A DNA stretch of 64,000 nucleotides from Klebsiella oxytoca NBRC 105695 (GTDB taxonomy: Bacteria; Pseudomonadota; Gammaproteobacteria; Enterobacterales; Enterobacteriaceae). Shown here in pieces: positions 54,663-64,000 of this stretch. Below the pieces are notes generated by a model. That model was given only the letters and a program-made list of their open reading frames with translations. It had not been told where the DNA came from and made no database searches. The stretch spans positions 248,001 through 312,000 of the forward strand of contig NZ_BCZK01000006.1 in assembly GCF_001598695.1 (NCBI RefSeq). The letters run 5' to 3'. The position numbers were made by a program, and so were the translations under genes. Each line of letters starts with the position of its first letter. The stretch's first letter is position 1.

Positions 54663-56429
54663 TTAATAAGTACGAATCTTCGGCGGGAATGCCGGACGCA
54701 GTTTCGGTTCCATATTGACGCTACGACGCGTCATGGATTCCGACTCTGGCAGATACAGGGAATGGCACAGCCAGTTTTCATCATCACGATCCGGGAAGTC
54801 GAAGCGGCTATGCGCGCCGCGGCTTTCGGTACGATAATTTGCAGACATTGCGGTGGCGTAAGCGGTTTCCATCAGGTTATCCAGCTCCAGGCACTCAACG
54901 CGCTGGGTGTTGAACTCGCTGGAAGTATCATCCAGACGGGCGTTTTTCAGACGCTCGCGGATGGCTTTCAGCTGCTCAAGGCCCTTCGCCATCGCATCCC
55001 CTTCGCGGAATACCGAGAAGTTATGCTGCATACACTCTTGCAGCGCTTTGCGGATTTCGACCGGATCTTCGCCATTCCGGTTGCCGTTCCAGCGGTTCAG
55101 ACGTTCCAGAGAAGCGTCGATCTCGTCATCCGTCGCATCGCGCAGTACGCCCTGCTCGGCGATAGACTCTTGCAGATGCAGACCTACCGCGCGGCCAAAG
55201 ACCACCAGGTCAAGCAGCGAGTTGCCGCCCAGACGGTTTGCGCCGTGTACCGATACGCAGGCGATTTCGCCTACCGCAAACAGCCCCGGAATCACCACGT
55301 CTTCGCCCTGCTCGTTGACGGTCAGCGCCTGGCCGCTCACTTTGGTCGGAATACCGCCCATCATATAGTGGCAGGTTGGAATGACCGGAATCGGCTCTTT
55401 CACCGGGTCGACGTGGGCAAAGGTACGGGAGAGTTCCAGGATACCCGGCAGGCGGGACTCAAGCACTTCTTTACCGAGGTGATCGAGTTTCAGCTTGGCG
55501 TGCGGGCCCCACGGACCGTCGCAGCCGCGACCTTCACGGATTTCGATCATGATGGAACGCGCCACCACGTCGCGACCCGCCAGGTCTTTCGCGTTCGGCG
55601 CATAACGCTCCATAAAGCGCTCGCCGTGTTTATTCAGCAGATAGCCGCCTTCGCCGCGGCAGCCTTCGGTCACCAGAACCCCCGCCCCGGCAATACCGGT
55701 CGGGTGGAACTGCCACATTTCCATATCCTGTACCGGAACGCCGGCGCGGATCGCCATGCCAACGCCGTCGCCGGTATTGATATGCGCATTGGTGGTGGAC
55801 TGATAAATACGGCCGGCGCCGCCGGTCGCCAGCACGGTAGCGCGGGCTTTGAAGTAAACCACTTCACCGGTCTCGATGCACAGGGCGGTACAGCCGACCA
55901 CCGCGCCATCGGCGTTTTTCACCAGATCCAGCGCGTACCACTCGGAGAAAATCGTGGTGTGATTTTTCAGGTTCTGCTGATAGAGAGTATGTAGCAGGGC
56001 GTGACCGGTACGGTCAGCCGCCGCAGCGGTTCGTGCCGCCTGCTCGCCGCCGAAGTTTTTCGACTGGCCGCCGAACGGGCGCTGATAAATCGTGCCGTTA
56101 TCGAGACGCGAGAACGGCAGACCCATATGGTCCAGCTCCAGAATCGCTTCCGGGCCGGTTTTACACATATATTCGATGGCATCCTGATCGCCAATGTAGT
56201 CCGACCCCTTAACGGTGTCGTACATGTGCCATTCCCAGTTATCTTCATGGGTATTACCGAGCGCGACGGTGATACCGCCCTGTGCGGAAACGGTATGGGA
56301 ACGGGTCGGGAAAACTTTGGAGAGCAGCGCACAGCTTTGGCCGCTCTGGGAAATCTGCAGCGCCGCGCGCATACCTGCGCCACCGGCACCAATCACAACT
56401 GCATCAAATTCTCTGACAGGCAATTTCAT
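54663..56429 (-). CDS. sdhA: Succinate dehydrogenase flavoprotein subunit SdhA
   Basis: SdhA oxidises succinate to fumarate with covalently bound FAD, on the cytoplasmic side of the inner membrane. The 588-residue product has the dinucleotide-binding motif [14 protein letters not shown] (near 10-23), the flavinylated His in [11 protein letters not shown] (near 45) and the catalytic region with HPTGIAGAG and GCRGEGGYL (near 245-265). The ATG at 56429 overlaps the sdhD stop by one base and gives the E. coli length; an upstream in-frame ATG was rejected. Confidence 0.98.
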   Translation of the reverse strand: MKLPVREFDAVVIGAGGAGMRAALQISQSGQSCALLSKVFPTRSHTVSAQGGITVALGNTHEDNWEWHMYDTVKGSDYIGDQDAIEYMCKTGPEAILELDHMGLPFSRLDNGTIYQRPFGGQSKNFGGEQAARTAAAADRTGHALLHTLYQQNLKNHTTIFSEWYALDLVKNADGAVVGCTALCIETGEVVYFKARATVLATGGAGRIYQSTTNAHINTGDGVGMAIRAGVPVQDMEMWQFHPTGIAGAGVLVTEGCRGEGGYLLNKHGERFMERYAPNAKDLAGRDVVARSIMIEIREGRGCDGPWGPHAKLKLDHLGKEVLESRLPGILELSRTFAHVDPVKEPIPVIPTCHYMMGGIPTKVSGQALTVNEQGEDVVIPGLFAVGEIACVSVHGANRLGGNSLLDLVVFGRAVGLHLQESIAEQGVLRDATDDEIDASLERLNRWNGNRNGEDPVEIRKALQECMQHNFSVFREGDAMAKGLEQLKAIRERLKNARLDDTSSEFNTQRVECLELDNLMETAYATAMSANYRTESRGAHSRFDFPDRDDENWLCHSLYLPESESMTRRSVNMEPKLRPAFPPKIRTY

Positions 56430-56776
56430 TACACACCCCACACCACAACAAATCCATAAAGAACGTAAGCCACCAGCGCAACAACGATCAGCAGTTGCAG
56501 AATTAAGCGCACGGCCAGTGGTTTAACGTAGTCCGTTAACACCTGCCACATGCCGATCCAGGCGTGGATCAGAATGGAAACGAGAGCCAGCAGGGTGAAG
56601 ACTTTAGTGAACGCGGAGGAGAAAAAGCCCGTCCAGACTTCCCATGAAATTTCACCGGTGGTGGCAAAGAAGCCAACCATATAGATGATGTAGAGGGTCA
56701 GAACGATAGCGGTAGCACGGACCAGAATAAAGTCATGTACGCCGTTGCGTCCTAGTGCTGAGGCGTTGCTTACCAT
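56429..56776 (-). CDS. sdhD: Succinate dehydrogenase membrane anchor SdhD
   Basis: SdhD is one of two membrane anchors of succinate dehydrogenase and shares heme b556 and the ubiquinone site. The 115-residue product begins [20 protein letters not shown] and has three membrane helices (about 18-38, 57-80 and 92-112). The heme-ligand His is in [18 protein letters not shown] (near 71). It overlaps sdhC by seven bases and sdhA by one. A longer frame upstream lies inside sdhC and was rejected. Confidence 0.97.
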   Translation of the reverse strand: MVSNASALGRNGVHDFILVRATAIVLTLYIIYMVGFFATTGEISWEVWTGFFSSAFTKVFTLLALVSILIHAWIGMWQVLTDYVKPLAVRLILQLLIVVALVAYVLYGFVVVWGV

Positions 56777-57159
56777 ACGAGGACTCCTGCGAGAAGTGAA
56801 AGCACGACAGTAATAACAAAAGAAATTTTGGCGGAGCGTGTCCCTGATTCGAGAGTTTCTGCAAGATAGCCAAAATCCATCAGCAGATGGCGGATACCGA
56901 CCACCGCGTGATACGCCAGCGCGGTCAGGATGCCCCACATGATGAATTTCACAAAGAAGCTATCCATAATGGATGCCGCTGTGAGGAAACCTTCGGGAGA
57001 GGAAAGGCTGGTGCCCAGCAGCCATAGCAGAATCCCGATCGCCACGAAGGTGATCACTCCGGATACGCGATGGAGAATGGACGCTATCGCCGTGATTGGG
57101 AACCGGATCGTTTGCAGATCCAGATTGACAGGTCTTTGTTTTTTCACATTTCTTACCAT
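56770..57159 (-). CDS. sdhC: Succinate dehydrogenase cytochrome b556 subunit SdhC
   Basis: SdhC anchors the succinate dehydrogenase complex in the inner membrane and provides a heme b ligand. The 129-residue product has three helices (about 28-50, 65-85 and 105-128). It carries the family signature segments [26 protein letters not shown] and a heme-ligand His in [19 protein letters not shown] (near 84). The start at 57159 matches the E. coli length; an ATG five codons earlier was not used. It is the first gene of the sdh-suc operon. Confidence 0.97.
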   Translation of the reverse strand: MVRNVKKQRPVNLDLQTIRFPITAIASILHRVSGVITFVAIGILLWLLGTSLSSPEGFLTAASIMDSFFVKFIMWGILTALAYHAVVGIRHLLMDFGYLAETLESGTRSAKISFVITVVLSLLAGVLVW

Positions 57160-57332
57160 GAATAACGCCCACATGCTGTTCTTATTGTTTCCTTCCTCCG
57201 GTCTGCTTGCGGGTCAGACAGCGTCCTTATCTATAACTAAAAGTCATGTTAAAACGCCTTTCCAGGAGTTAAAGCGTGACAAAATAACGCTGGGTGGCTC
57301 GGGATTGCAGGGTGTTCCGGAGACCTGGCGGC

Positions 57333-57361
57333 AGTATAGGCCGTTCACAAAATCATTACAA
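57333..57361 (-). promoter_or_regulatory. sdhC promoter
   Basis: On the minus strand -35 TTGTAA and -10 TATACT are exactly 17 bp apart. This places the start of transcription about 165 bp before the sdhC start codon, leaving a long leader as in E. coli, where it is the target of RyhB and Spot 42. Confidence 0.7.
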
Positions 57362-57398
57362 TTAACCTACATATAGTTTGTCGGGTTTTCTCCCGAAC

Positions 57399-57414
57399 AG
57401 TGATCTATGTCACG
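57399..57414. promoter_or_regulatory. CRP site between sdhC and gltA
   Basis: On the minus strand CGTGACATAGATCACT matches TGTGA-N6-TCACA at eight of ten positions. It lies upstream of the sdhC promoter, where CRP activation is expected. Confidence 0.65.
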
Positions 57415-57562
57415 ATAACAACATATTTTTAATTTTTAATCATCTGATTTGACAAATATTAAACATTATTGTTACAACCATTACCAGATAAATGCAATAA
57501 TACGCAAAAGTTATGGGGTCACTCTTTTACCTGAGAATAAGTTATGCAACAGTGAGAGAGTA

Positions 57563-57591
57563 TTGACCGATGTAATCAGGACAGTTATTAG
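57563..57591 (+). promoter_or_regulatory. Candidate gltA promoter
   Basis: A -35 TTGACC and a -10 TATTAG are separated by 17 bp, about 220 bp upstream of gltA. E. coli gltA also has an upstream promoter with a long leader. The match is moderate. Confidence 0.5.
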
Positions 57592-57814
57592 TGGTATATA
57601 GTTTTATAATATTCGGGCTGCTAAAACGCTGATTTGCTGCTGTTTCATCGTAGGCTGAAGACGTACCATCAAGCGCCCTTGCTCTGTACCCTGCCCCTTT
57701 CGCGACGCAGAGCGATGTGCAACATAACAAACTGGTAACGTCATCTGCTACGGGCCGAATGCAAATCCACCACCCCGGCAGTCTTAAGCAATAAAGGCGC
57801 TAAGGAGACCATAA

Positions 57815-59098
57815 ATGTCTGATGCTAAAGCAAAAATCACCCTGGGTGGTGATACTGCTATTGAACTGGATGTGCTAAAGGGCACTCTCGGTCAGGATGT
57901 TATTGATATTCGTAGTCTTGGTTCAAAAGGCGTATTTACTTTTGACCCTGGTTTCACCTCAACCGCATCCTGCGAATCTAAAATCACCTTTATCGACGGT
58001 GATGAAGGTATCCTGCTGCACCGCGGTTTCCCGATCGATCAGTTAGCAACCGACTCTAACTATCTGGAAGTATGCTACATCCTGTTAAACGGTGAGAAAC
58101 CGACCCAGGCGCAGTACGACGAATTTAAAACCATCGTGACGCGCCACACCATGATTCACGAGCAGATCACTCGTCTGTTCCACGCGTTCCGCCGCGATTC
58201 TCATCCGATGGCCGTAATGTGCGGTATTACCGGCGCGCTGGCTGCGTTCTATCACGATTCGCTGGATGTAAATAACCCACGCCACCGCGATATCGCCGCA
58301 TTCCGTCTGCTCTCCAAGATGCCGACGATGGCGGCAATGTGTTACAAATATTCCATCGGCCAGCCTTTCGTTTATCCGCGCAACGACCTCTCCTACGCGG
58401 GTAACTTCCTGAATATGATGTTCTCCACGCCGTGTGAAAAATATGAAGTGAACCCGATTCTGGAACGCGCAATGGACCGTATTCTGATCCTGCACGCCGA
58501 CCACGAACAGAACGCTTCCACCTCCACCGTGCGGACTGCCGGCTCTTCCGGCGCCAACCCGTTCGCCTGCATCGCTGCAGGCATTGCTTCCCTGTGGGGA
58601 CCGGCACACGGCGGCGCCAACGAAGCGGCGCTGAAGATGCTCGAAGAGATCAGCTCCGTTGAACACATTCCGGAATTCGTCCGTCGCGCGAAAGACAAAA
58701 ACGACTCTTTCCGCCTGATGGGCTTTGGCCACCGCGTGTACAAAAACTATGACCCGCGCGCCACCGTGATGCGTGAAACCTGTCATGAAGTGCTGAAAGA
58801 ACTGGGAACGAAGGACGATCTGCTGGAAGTGGCCATGGAGCTTGAGCACATTGCGCTCAACGATCCGTACTTCATCGAGAAGAAACTCTACCCGAACGTC
58901 GATTTCTATTCCGGTATCATCCTCAAAGCGATGGGCATTCCGTCTTCGATGTTTACCGTTATCTTCGCGATGGCGCGTACCGTGGGCTGGATTGCGCACT
59001 GGAACGAAATGCACAGCGACGGCATGAAAATCGCCCGCCCGCGTCAGCTCTATACCGGCTACGAAAAACGCGACTTCAAGAACGATATCGCCCGCTAA
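57815..59098 (+). CDS. gltA: Citrate synthase GltA (type II, hexameric)
   Basis: GltA condenses acetyl-CoA and oxaloacetate to citrate. The 427-residue product has the catalytic His in [12 protein letters not shown] (near 265), the second His in [13 protein letters not shown] (near 306) and the catalytic Asp in [10 protein letters not shown] (near 363). Its length equals the NADH-inhibited hexameric enzyme of E. coli. AGGAGA lies eight bases before the start. It is divergent from sdhC and followed by a bidirectional terminator shared with nei. Confidence 0.98.
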   Translation: MSDAKAKITLGGDTAIELDVLKGTLGQDVIDIRSLGSKGVFTFDPGFTSTASCESKITFIDGDEGILLHRGFPIDQLATDSNYLEVCYILLNGEKPTQAQYDEFKTIVTRHTMIHEQITRLFHAFRRDSHPMAVMCGITGALAAFYHDSLDVNNPRHRDIAAFRLLSKMPTMAAMCYKYSIGQPFVYPRNDLSYAGNFLNMMFSTPCEKYEVNPILERAMDRILILHADHEQNASTSTVRTAGSSGANPFACIAAGIASLWGPAHGGANEAALKMLEEISSVEHIPEFVRRAKDKNDSFRLMGFGHRVYKNYDPRATVMRETCHEVLKELGTKDDLLEVAMELEHIALNDPYFIEKKLYPNVDFYSGIILKAMGIPSSMFTVIFAMARTVGWIAHWNEMHSDGMKIARPRQLYTGYEKRDFKNDIAR

Positions 59099-59116
59099 GT
59101 CAGCTTTCGCAGCGAC

Positions 59117-59145
59117 AAAAAACGCGCCTGAAGGCGCGTTTTTTT
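59117..59145. terminator. Bidirectional terminator between gltA and nei
   Basis: An AACGCGCC/GGCGCGTT hairpin is flanked by A and T runs. The right T run overlaps the nei stop codon by two bases. Confidence 0.88.
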
Positions 59146-59935
59146 ATTGCTGGCAGCCCGGGCACCAGTAAAACGGCCGCGACGATAGCATGGTCCTCTC
59201 GATAATCCCGCCGCAGCGCTCGCAGACCTCACCCTGGCGATGAAAAACCTTAAAGCGAAACAGCGCGCCGTGGTGCTTATTGTCGTCCACCAGACCGCGC
59301 GTGTTATAGGACAAACGCGGGAGCTCCAGCAGCGCATGGGCCAGCGCATCGAGCTGCTTTTCATCCAGTTCAGAGGCTTTATGACGACCGGTTAGCCCGA
59401 CCTGCCAGAGGATCTCCACGCGCAGATAGTTGCCCAATCCGGCAAGAAACGCCTGATCCAGCAGCAGTCCGGAGAACTGGCGGTTGCGGAATTTCGCCGA
59501 CAGCAGCCGCTCTTTAACCTGTTCAACGCTAAGGCTCATATCGAGCACATCCGGTCCGACCCGCAGCAAAAATGGGTGTCGGGCGAGCTGCTCGGGCGTC
59601 AGCATTTCAATATCGGAGGCGCTGTAGAGCAAAATCGCTCTACGCGCCGTCTGCAGCCGAACGCGCAACACGCGCGTGGTTTCTGGCTGCGCCCCCGCAT
59701 CCACCACTCGCCAGACGCCATACAGCTGGTTGTGGCTATACAGCGTTAATCCGCCGGAGAAATGGGTCAACAGCGCCTTACCGCGTGTTTCAATGCGCGT
59801 CACTCGCTGGCCGACAAGCTGAGATTGGTAATGTTGTAACTGCGGGAAGGCGAACCACGCCTCAGTCAGGGGTTCGCCTTTAATCGCCGCTTCCAGGCTA
59901 TCCGCCGCACGGCGAATTTCCGGACCTTCCGGCAT
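59144..59935 (-). CDS. nei: Endonuclease VIII Nei
   Basis: Nei is a DNA glycosylase/AP lyase that removes oxidised pyrimidines in base excision repair. The 263-residue product begins [11 protein letters not shown] after the Met; the N-terminal Pro (Pro 2) and Glu 3 are catalytic. A helix-two-turn-helix region lies near residue 160 ([15 protein letters not shown]). A C-terminal zinc finger carries CERCGG and WCPGCQQ. The length equals E. coli Nei. It lies 15 bp downstream of pcp and may be the last gene of the 5-oxoproline operon. Confidence 0.97.
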   Translation of the reverse strand: MPEGPEIRRAADSLEAAIKGEPLTEAWFAFPQLQHYQSQLVGQRVTRIETRGKALLTHFSGGLTLYSHNQLYGVWRVVDAGAQPETTRVLRVRLQTARRAILLYSASDIEMLTPEQLARHPFLLRVGPDVLDMSLSVEQVKERLLSAKFRNRQFSGLLLDQAFLAGLGNYLRVEILWQVGLTGRHKASELDEKQLDALAHALLELPRLSYNTRGLVDDNKHHGALFRFKVFHRQGEVCERCGGIIERTMLSSRPFYWCPGCQQ

Positions 59936-59950
59936 AATAATATCCTTGTG

Positions 59951-60595
59951 TTAATGCGTTGCGCCGCCGCCGATTTTTACGTCGCCATCCTGCTGCAGGG
60001 CAACGGCGATAGCCGTTTCCAGCGCCGCACGCACCGTCTCTACCGCCATACTGGCGGCCCCGGGGTGAGCCGCGGCCTGCTCAGGCAAATACGGAATATG
60101 GATAAACCCGCCCTTCACGCCGCTGCTGTTATGCAGGCTATGCAGCAGACCGTACATCACGTGATTACAGACAAACGTCCCCGCCGTCTGCGATACCGAC
60201 GCCGGGATCCCCTTGCTGCGCAGCGCGGCAACGATCGCTTTGATCGGCAGCGTGCTAAAGTACGCCGCCGGACCGTCAGCCACGATCGGTACGTCAATGG
60301 GCTGCAGACCTTTATTGTCCGGGATCCGCGCATCATCGACGTTGATCGCTACCCGTTCAACGGTGATGTCGACACGACCGCCCGCCTGGCCAATCGCCAG
60401 GATCAGGCGCGGCTGCAGCTCATCCAGCGCGGTGTTCAGCGCCATCAGGGCATCGCCGAAGACGCAGGGCAGCTGCCGCGCCACCACCGGTTGCCCGGCA
60501 ATGATAGCGCCATCCAGCTGCTTTACCACTTCCCACGAAGGGTTAACCGCTTCGCCGCCGAACGGTTCAAAACCGGTAATCAATACGCCAGCCAT
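59951..60595 (-). CDS. pcp: Pyrrolidone-carboxylate peptidase Pcp (pyroglutamyl peptidase I)
   Basis: Pcp removes N-terminal pyroglutamate (5-oxoproline) from peptides in the cytoplasm. The 214-residue cysteine peptidase (family C15) has the catalytic triad Glu in TVERVAIN (near 80), Cys in [12 protein letters not shown] (near 143) and His in [10 protein letters not shown] (near 167). Of two adjacent ATG codons the second (60595) is better spaced from GGAGG. It lies between the DUF979 gene and nei, so its product 5-oxoproline would pass directly to PxpABC. Confidence 0.95.
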   Translation of the reverse strand: MAGVLITGFEPFGGEAVNPSWEVVKQLDGAIIAGQPVVARQLPCVFGDALMALNTALDELQPRLILAIGQAGGRVDITVERVAINVDDARIPDNKGLQPIDVPIVADGPAAYFSTLPIKAIVAALRSKGIPASVSQTAGTFVCNHVMYGLLHSLHNSSGVKGGFIHIPYLPEQAAAHPGAASMAVETVRAALETAIAVALQQDGDVKIGGGATH

Positions 60596-60604
60596 CATCC
60601 CTCC

Positions 60605-61600
60605 TTACAGGAACATCAGGAAATAGAGCAAAAATACGTTCACGATAAGCAACATAATGCCGGTCGGCACCTGGGCTTTGATCACCGCGTTTTTGTCCGG
60701 CAGCTCCAGCAGCGCGGCCGGGACGATATTGAAGTTCGCCGCCATAGGCGTCATCAGCGTTCCACAGTAGCCGGAGAACATGCCAATTGCCGCCATCACC
60801 GCCGGGTTACCGCCGTGCTGCAGCACCAGAATCGGGATCCCGACCCCTGCCGTCACGATGGGGAAAGCGGCAAACGCGTTGCCCATCACCATCGTCAGCA
60901 GCGCCATACCAAGGGTATAGACGGCGACGGCGATAAACCGGCTGTCCACCGCCAGATAGTGCTGCGTCAGCCAGGAGATGCTGTTGCCGACGCCCGCGGC
61001 GGTAAACAGCAGCCCAAGAACCGCCAGAATTTGCGGCAAAATAAACGCCCAGCCCACAGAATCCAGCAGACGGCGAGCTTCCTGTAACGGCTGAACCGCC
61101 GTTTCATGGGTCATGCGGATAGCCATCACCAGACCAATCAACGTGCCCGCGGTCATTGAAAACAGCGTAATCAGCGTGGCGTGATTGCCCGGGCCAAAAA
61201 TGACGACCTGCAGCGAGGGCAAATTATTAAACAGCAGGACGCCGATCACCGTCACTACCGGGATCGCCAGCGCCGGGAAAAACAGCCGATTGCCGAGGCG
61301 CGCGGCGCTGGCGCTGCGTTCTTCCTGCGAGCGCTGGTGATAACGACCGAGACGCACGCCGCCAAATCCGGCGATCAGCGCCAGCACCACGACCACCACG
61401 CCAACGCCGATATTGACGAGGCGCTTGTCGCCGACCAGCGCATAGGTCCAGTCGCCGAACAGAAAGACCACGCCGTACAGACCCCAGAACAGACCGGTTG
61501 TCAGCCTGCGCGGATTAGCCTTATCGCGCCATGACATCACCGCCACCACCAGCAGAACGACGCCCGCCAGCCAGTACAGCCAGGTTTGCTGAAAATTCAT
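60605..61600 (-). CDS. DUF979 family membrane protein
   Basis: This is a 331-residue inner-membrane protein with about nine hydrophobic helices, of the DUF979 family; its function has not been shown. Conserved pieces are FGGVRLGRYHQRS, MVMGNAFAAFPIVTAGVGIP (near 232-251) and the C-terminal NVFLLYFLMFL. It overlaps the DUF969 gene by four bases, so the two proteins are probably two subunits of one permease. Between pcp and pxpA the likely substrate is 5-oxoproline or a pyroglutamyl peptide; this is inference. Confidence 0.85.
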   Translation of the reverse strand: MNFQQTWLYWLAGVVLLVVAVMSWRDKANPRRLTTGLFWGLYGVVFLFGDWTYALVGDKRLVNIGVGVVVVVLALIAGFGGVRLGRYHQRSQEERSASAARLGNRLFFPALAIPVVTVIGVLLFNNLPSLQVVIFGPGNHATLITLFSMTAGTLIGLVMAIRMTHETAVQPLQEARRLLDSVGWAFILPQILAVLGLLFTAAGVGNSISWLTQHYLAVDSRFIAVAVYTLGMALLTMVMGNAFAAFPIVTAGVGIPILVLQHGGNPAVMAAIGMFSGYCGTLMTPMAANFNIVPAALLELPDKNAVIKAQVPTGIMLLIVNVFLLYFLMFL

Positions 61601-62322
61601 GCGGCACCGCCTTTCGCCTGTCCGGCGTTAACCTTGTCCAGCTCGCGCTGGAGATGACGGTCGAGGCGCCACAGGCGGGCAGAGTGGATCAGGAAGGCGC
61701 ATACCGCCGTTGGGATCCCCCACAAGGCAATATGCAGCGGCTCAGTCTGAATGCCCCCCGACTCCAGCATAAAGTTATGCATAAAGATAATCGCCCCGAA
61801 GGCAACGAAAATATCTTCGCCGAAGAACAGGCCCACGTTGTCGGTGGCCGCCGACATCGCGCGCAGGCGATAGCGGACATTTCCCGGCAAGGCGCCAAAG
61901 TTTTTTTCCGCCGCCCCTTCCGCCATCGGCGCCAGAAGCGGGCGCACCATCTGCGGATGACCGCCCAGGCTGGTAAGGCCCATCGCCGCGGTCACTTCAC
62001 GCACGAAAAGATAGACGATTAGCAGACGACCAGCGGTGGCGCTGCGGATTTTCGCGATCCACGTCTGCGCGCGCTCTTTCAGACCGTGCCGCTCCAGCAG
62101 GCCAATCACCGCCAGCGGCAACAGAAGAATAAACGGCAGATTGCGGGTATTGAGAAATCCTTCACCCAGCTTCTCCAGAATGGTCGCGATCGGCATATGC
62201 GCCGTCAGACCCGTGATGATCCCGGAAACAATAACCACCAGCACCGGGTTAAAACGCAGAACAAATCCGACCACGATCGCGGCAATGCCGATCAGCGGCC
62301 AGAGAGATAATGACTCTCCCAT
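61597..62322 (-). CDS. DUF969 family membrane protein
   Basis: This is a 241-residue inner-membrane protein with about five hydrophobic helices, of the DUF969 family, always found with DUF979. Recognisable segments are PFILLLPLAVIGLLERHGLKE (split by a charged turn near 82), GGHPQMVRPLLAPMAEG (near 122) and SAATDNVGLFFGEDIFVAFG (near 157). It lies 66 bp after pxpA with AGGA upstream. It probably forms a two-part transporter with the DUF979 protein. Confidence 0.85.
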   Translation of the reverse strand: MGESLSLWPLIGIAAIVVGFVLRFNPVLVVIVSGIITGLTAHMPIATILEKLGEGFLNTRNLPFILLLPLAVIGLLERHGLKERAQTWIAKIRSATAGRLLIVYLFVREVTAAMGLTSLGGHPQMVRPLLAPMAEGAAEKNFGALPGNVRYRLRAMSAATDNVGLFFGEDIFVAFGAIIFMHNFMLESGGIQTEPLHIALWGIPTAVCAFLIHSARLWRLDRHLQRELDKVNAGQAKGGAA

Positions 62323-62388
62323 AATTACATCCTGTATGTTGTTGTGAAGTGTTGTTTGTTATTAATTTATTGATTAATAATATTATTT

Positions 62389-63135
62389 TTATTCTTCTGC
62401 TTCCGCGCTCACCTGAATGTTACGTCCGGCGAACGCCGCGCGCAGGCGACGCGCAAAATCCAGCGCATGCTCGCCGTCGCCGTGCAGACAAACGGTTTCC
62501 GCCACCACGTGCGCCCATTCGCCGGTGATGCTGCGTACCCGGCTGTGCTGCACCATTTCCAGCGTTTGCGCCAGCGACTGCTCTTCACTCTCGATCAATG
62601 CCCCTGGCTGAGTGCGCGGCACCAGGCTACCGTCCGCCAGATAGCCGCGGTCGGCGAAGACCTCCTGGCGGGTGGTCAGCTGATAACGCTGCCCGGCGCG
62701 AATCAGCTCGCTGCCCGCCAGGCCCACCAGCACCAGACCGGCGTCAACGTCATATACCGCTTTGGCGATAGCGTCAGCAAGCTGCGGATCTTTTGCCGCC
62801 TGGTTATAGAGCATGCCGTGCGGTTTGACGTGCTGTAGTTCGCCGCCCTGCGCGCGCACCTGCGCCGCCAGCGCGCCCACCTGATACAGCGTTTGCGCAT
62901 AAACCGTCTCCGGCGGCAGCTGCATCGCCGTGCGGCCAAAATTTTCCCGGTCGGGGAAGCTGGGGTGCGCGCCCACCGCGACGCCATATTTCAGCGCTTC
63001 GCGCACGCACTGCAGCATCATCACCGCATCGCCCGCATGGAAACCGCAGGCGATATTGGCGGAAGAGACCAGCTGCAGTAGCGCGCTATCGTTGGCGCAG
63101 CCTTCGCCAAGGTCGGCGTTTAAATCAATCTTCAT
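62389..63135 (-). CDS. pxpA: 5-oxoprolinase subunit PxpA
   Basis: PxpA is part of the prokaryotic 5-oxoprolinase (PxpABC), which uses ATP to open 5-oxoproline to L-glutamate, removing a metabolite that forms spontaneously from glutamine and glutamate. The 248-residue product belongs to the LamB/YcsF family, beginning [16 protein letters not shown] with the metal-binding region, then [11 protein letters not shown] (near 28) and [12 protein letters not shown] (near 103). It overlaps pxpC by 11 bases. Confidence 0.95.
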   Translation of the reverse strand: MKIDLNADLGEGCANDSALLQLVSSANIACGFHAGDAVMMLQCVREALKYGVAVGAHPSFPDRENFGRTAMQLPPETVYAQTLYQVGALAAQVRAQGGELQHVKPHGMLYNQAAKDPQLADAIAKAVYDVDAGLVLVGLAGSELIRAGQRYQLTTRQEVFADRGYLADGSLVPRTQPGALIESEEQSLAQTLEMVQHSRVRSITGEWAHVVAETVCLHGDGEHALDFARRLRAAFAGRNIQVSAEAEE

Positions 63136-64000
63136 CGTTCAGTCTCCATGCCAGTTGTTCAAAATAACGTTGCCGGTCGGCGCGCGCCTTCAGCGCCTCC
63201 TCCAGAGAGCAGGGAACAAAGTGGATCGGCTGCCCCAGCGGGATTTGCGCCAGCTGATACATATCGGCCTCGATAATCGTCGCGATGCGCGGGTAACCGC
63301 CGGTGGTCTGGGCATCGTTCATCAGTACGATAGGTTGACCGTTATGCGGAACCTGCACCACGCCAGGCAGCAGACCGTGCGAAAGCATCTCGCGATCGGT
63401 CGTCCGCTTCAGCGGTTGCCCCTGCAGACGATAGCCCATGCGGTTGCTCTGCGGGCTAAGCTGCCACGGCGAGCGCCAGAAGGTGTCCTGCGACACGCTG
63501 TCAAACTCCTGATACTCGGGGCCGGGCAGCGCGCGGATGCGGTTGCCGATGGGCAGTTGCTTCACCCCGCGCGGCCCGCGGAACTGCTTATCCGATTTCC
63601 CCAGCTTCAGTCGGTCTCCATCCTGCAAACGTCGACCTTCCAGACCGCCAATACCCACTTTCAGATCGGTACTGCGCGAGCCCAGCACCTTCGGCACCGC
63701 GATACCGCCCGCCACTGCCAGATAGCTGCGCACGCCGTGCTGTGGATTCTTGAGCACCAGACGCTGCCCGGCCTTGACCGCCGTCCGCCAGCCCACCCAC
63801 ACCGGCTCGCCGTCAAGCTTCGCCTCGCAGGCGGCGCCGGTGAGCGCGAACCAGCCGCTGCGTTCAAATTGAATATCCACCTGGCCCAGCGTGATCTCCA
63901 GCGCCGCGGCATTGGCCCCGTTGCCCACCAGCAGATTCGCGGTAACCAGCGCCGGTTTATCCATCGCACCGCAGCGGCTGATGCCCAGCTGACGCAGACC
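63125..64000 (-). CDS. pxpC: 5-oxoprolinase subunit PxpC (5' end outside the window)
   Basis: PxpC is the biotin-independent-carboxylase-like subunit of 5-oxoprolinase, formerly YbgK. The first codons are missing; about 291 of about 310 residues are present. Typical segments are [16 protein letters not shown] (near the N-terminal part), [27 protein letters not shown] and the GIIRE-type region before the end. The frame continues past position 64000 with [12 protein letters not shown], which matches the family N-terminus. It precedes pxpA and overlaps it by 11 bases; pxpB should lie just outside the window. Confidence 0.95.
   Translation of the reverse strand, partial: GLRQLGISRCGAMDKPALVTANLLVGNGANAAALEITLGQVDIQFERSGWFALTGAACEAKLDGEPVWVGWRTAVKAGQRLVLKNPQHGVRSYLAVAGGIAVPKVLGSRSTDLKVGIGGLEGRRLQDGDRLKLGKSDKQFRGPRGVKQLPIGNRIRALPGPEYQEFDSVSQDTFWRSPWQLSPQSNRMGYRLQGQPLKRTTDREMLSHGLLPGVVQVPHNGQPIVLMNDAQTTGGYPRIATIIEADMYQLAQIPLGQPIHFVPCSLEEALKARADRQRYFEQLAWRLNDED

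Larger units (their letters stand above)
57160..57814. other. sdhC-gltA divergent control region
   Basis: This 655-bp non-coding region contains the sdhC promoter, a CRP site and a candidate gltA promoter. It is AT-rich around 57420-57500. As in E. coli it is expected to integrate CRP, ArcA and iron/sRNA (RyhB) control of the TCA cycle. No gene was seen. Confidence 0.65.

Noticed and set aside
54762-55994. 410-codon plus-strand frame opposite sdhA
   Set aside because: It is antisense to a conserved gene, with no ribosome binding site or family match.
59948-61087. 379-codon plus-strand frame opposite pcp and DUF979
   Set aside because: The product is rich in His, Arg and Gln, typical of an antisense frame, and the minus strand carries coupled real genes.

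Overview
The window is a chromosomal segment of an enterobacterium, most likely of the Klebsiella group (Klebsiella or Raoultella). Its backbone is the mod-gal-gpmA-aroG-tol-cyd-suc-sdh-gltA-nei-pxp order known from Escherichia coli. Between cydA and sucD, however, it carries a glutamate (methylaspartate) fermentation island and an acid-sugar operon. It also has a 5-oxoproline module next to nei. No phage, IS element, integrase or CRISPR array was seen, and the species call is an inference.

Layout. 1-5.1 kb: molybdate uptake (modC partial, modB, modA), acrZ, the regulator modE and the ATPase modF, with a ModE operator before modA. 5.2-9.6 kb: galETKM with CRP and GalR sites. 9.7-11.8 kb: gpmA, whose leader contains an ERIC element downstream of a Fur-box promoter, and aroG with a TyrR box. 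12-15.3 kb: ybgS, zitB, pnuC and nadA with a NadR box. 15.6-16.4 kb: five tRNA genes (four Lys, one Val) separated by tRNA-tail repeats. 16.5-22.3 kb: the Tol-Pal envelope system. 22.4-25.6 kb: cytochrome bd (cydABX, ybgE).

26-38 kb: a 1.2-kb AT-rich control region with a small membrane ORF, then a B12-dependent glutamate catabolic set. It holds glutamate mutase (S, L, E), methylaspartate ammonia-lyase, a DUF1446/AtuA-type and a DUF4387 protein, a dicarboxylate/amino-acid symporter, an exported glutaminase, a class I fumarase/mesaconase and a corrinoid adenosyltransferase. Together these could turn glutamine into glutamate, take it up, and convert it through 3-methylaspartate and mesaconate to citramalate. 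A LysR regulator and a PocR-like AraC regulator (38.1-40.2 kb) separate this set from the next operon.

40.5-47.3 kb: an eight-gene operon with the kinase, decarboxylase and isomerase of acid-sugar (3-oxo-tetronate) catabolism and a DeoR regulator. It continues with a BKACE beta-keto-acid cleavage enzyme, a BASS-type transporter, a GlcG/HbpS protein and an Asp/Glu-racemase-like protein. This combination is the best candidate for an undescribed pathway. 47.3-59.1 kb: sucDCBA and sdhBADC on the minus strand, and gltA divergent from sdhC. 59.1-64 kb: nei, then pcp, a DUF979/DUF969 membrane pair, pxpA and pxpC (partial), which looks like a pyroglutamate salvage operon.
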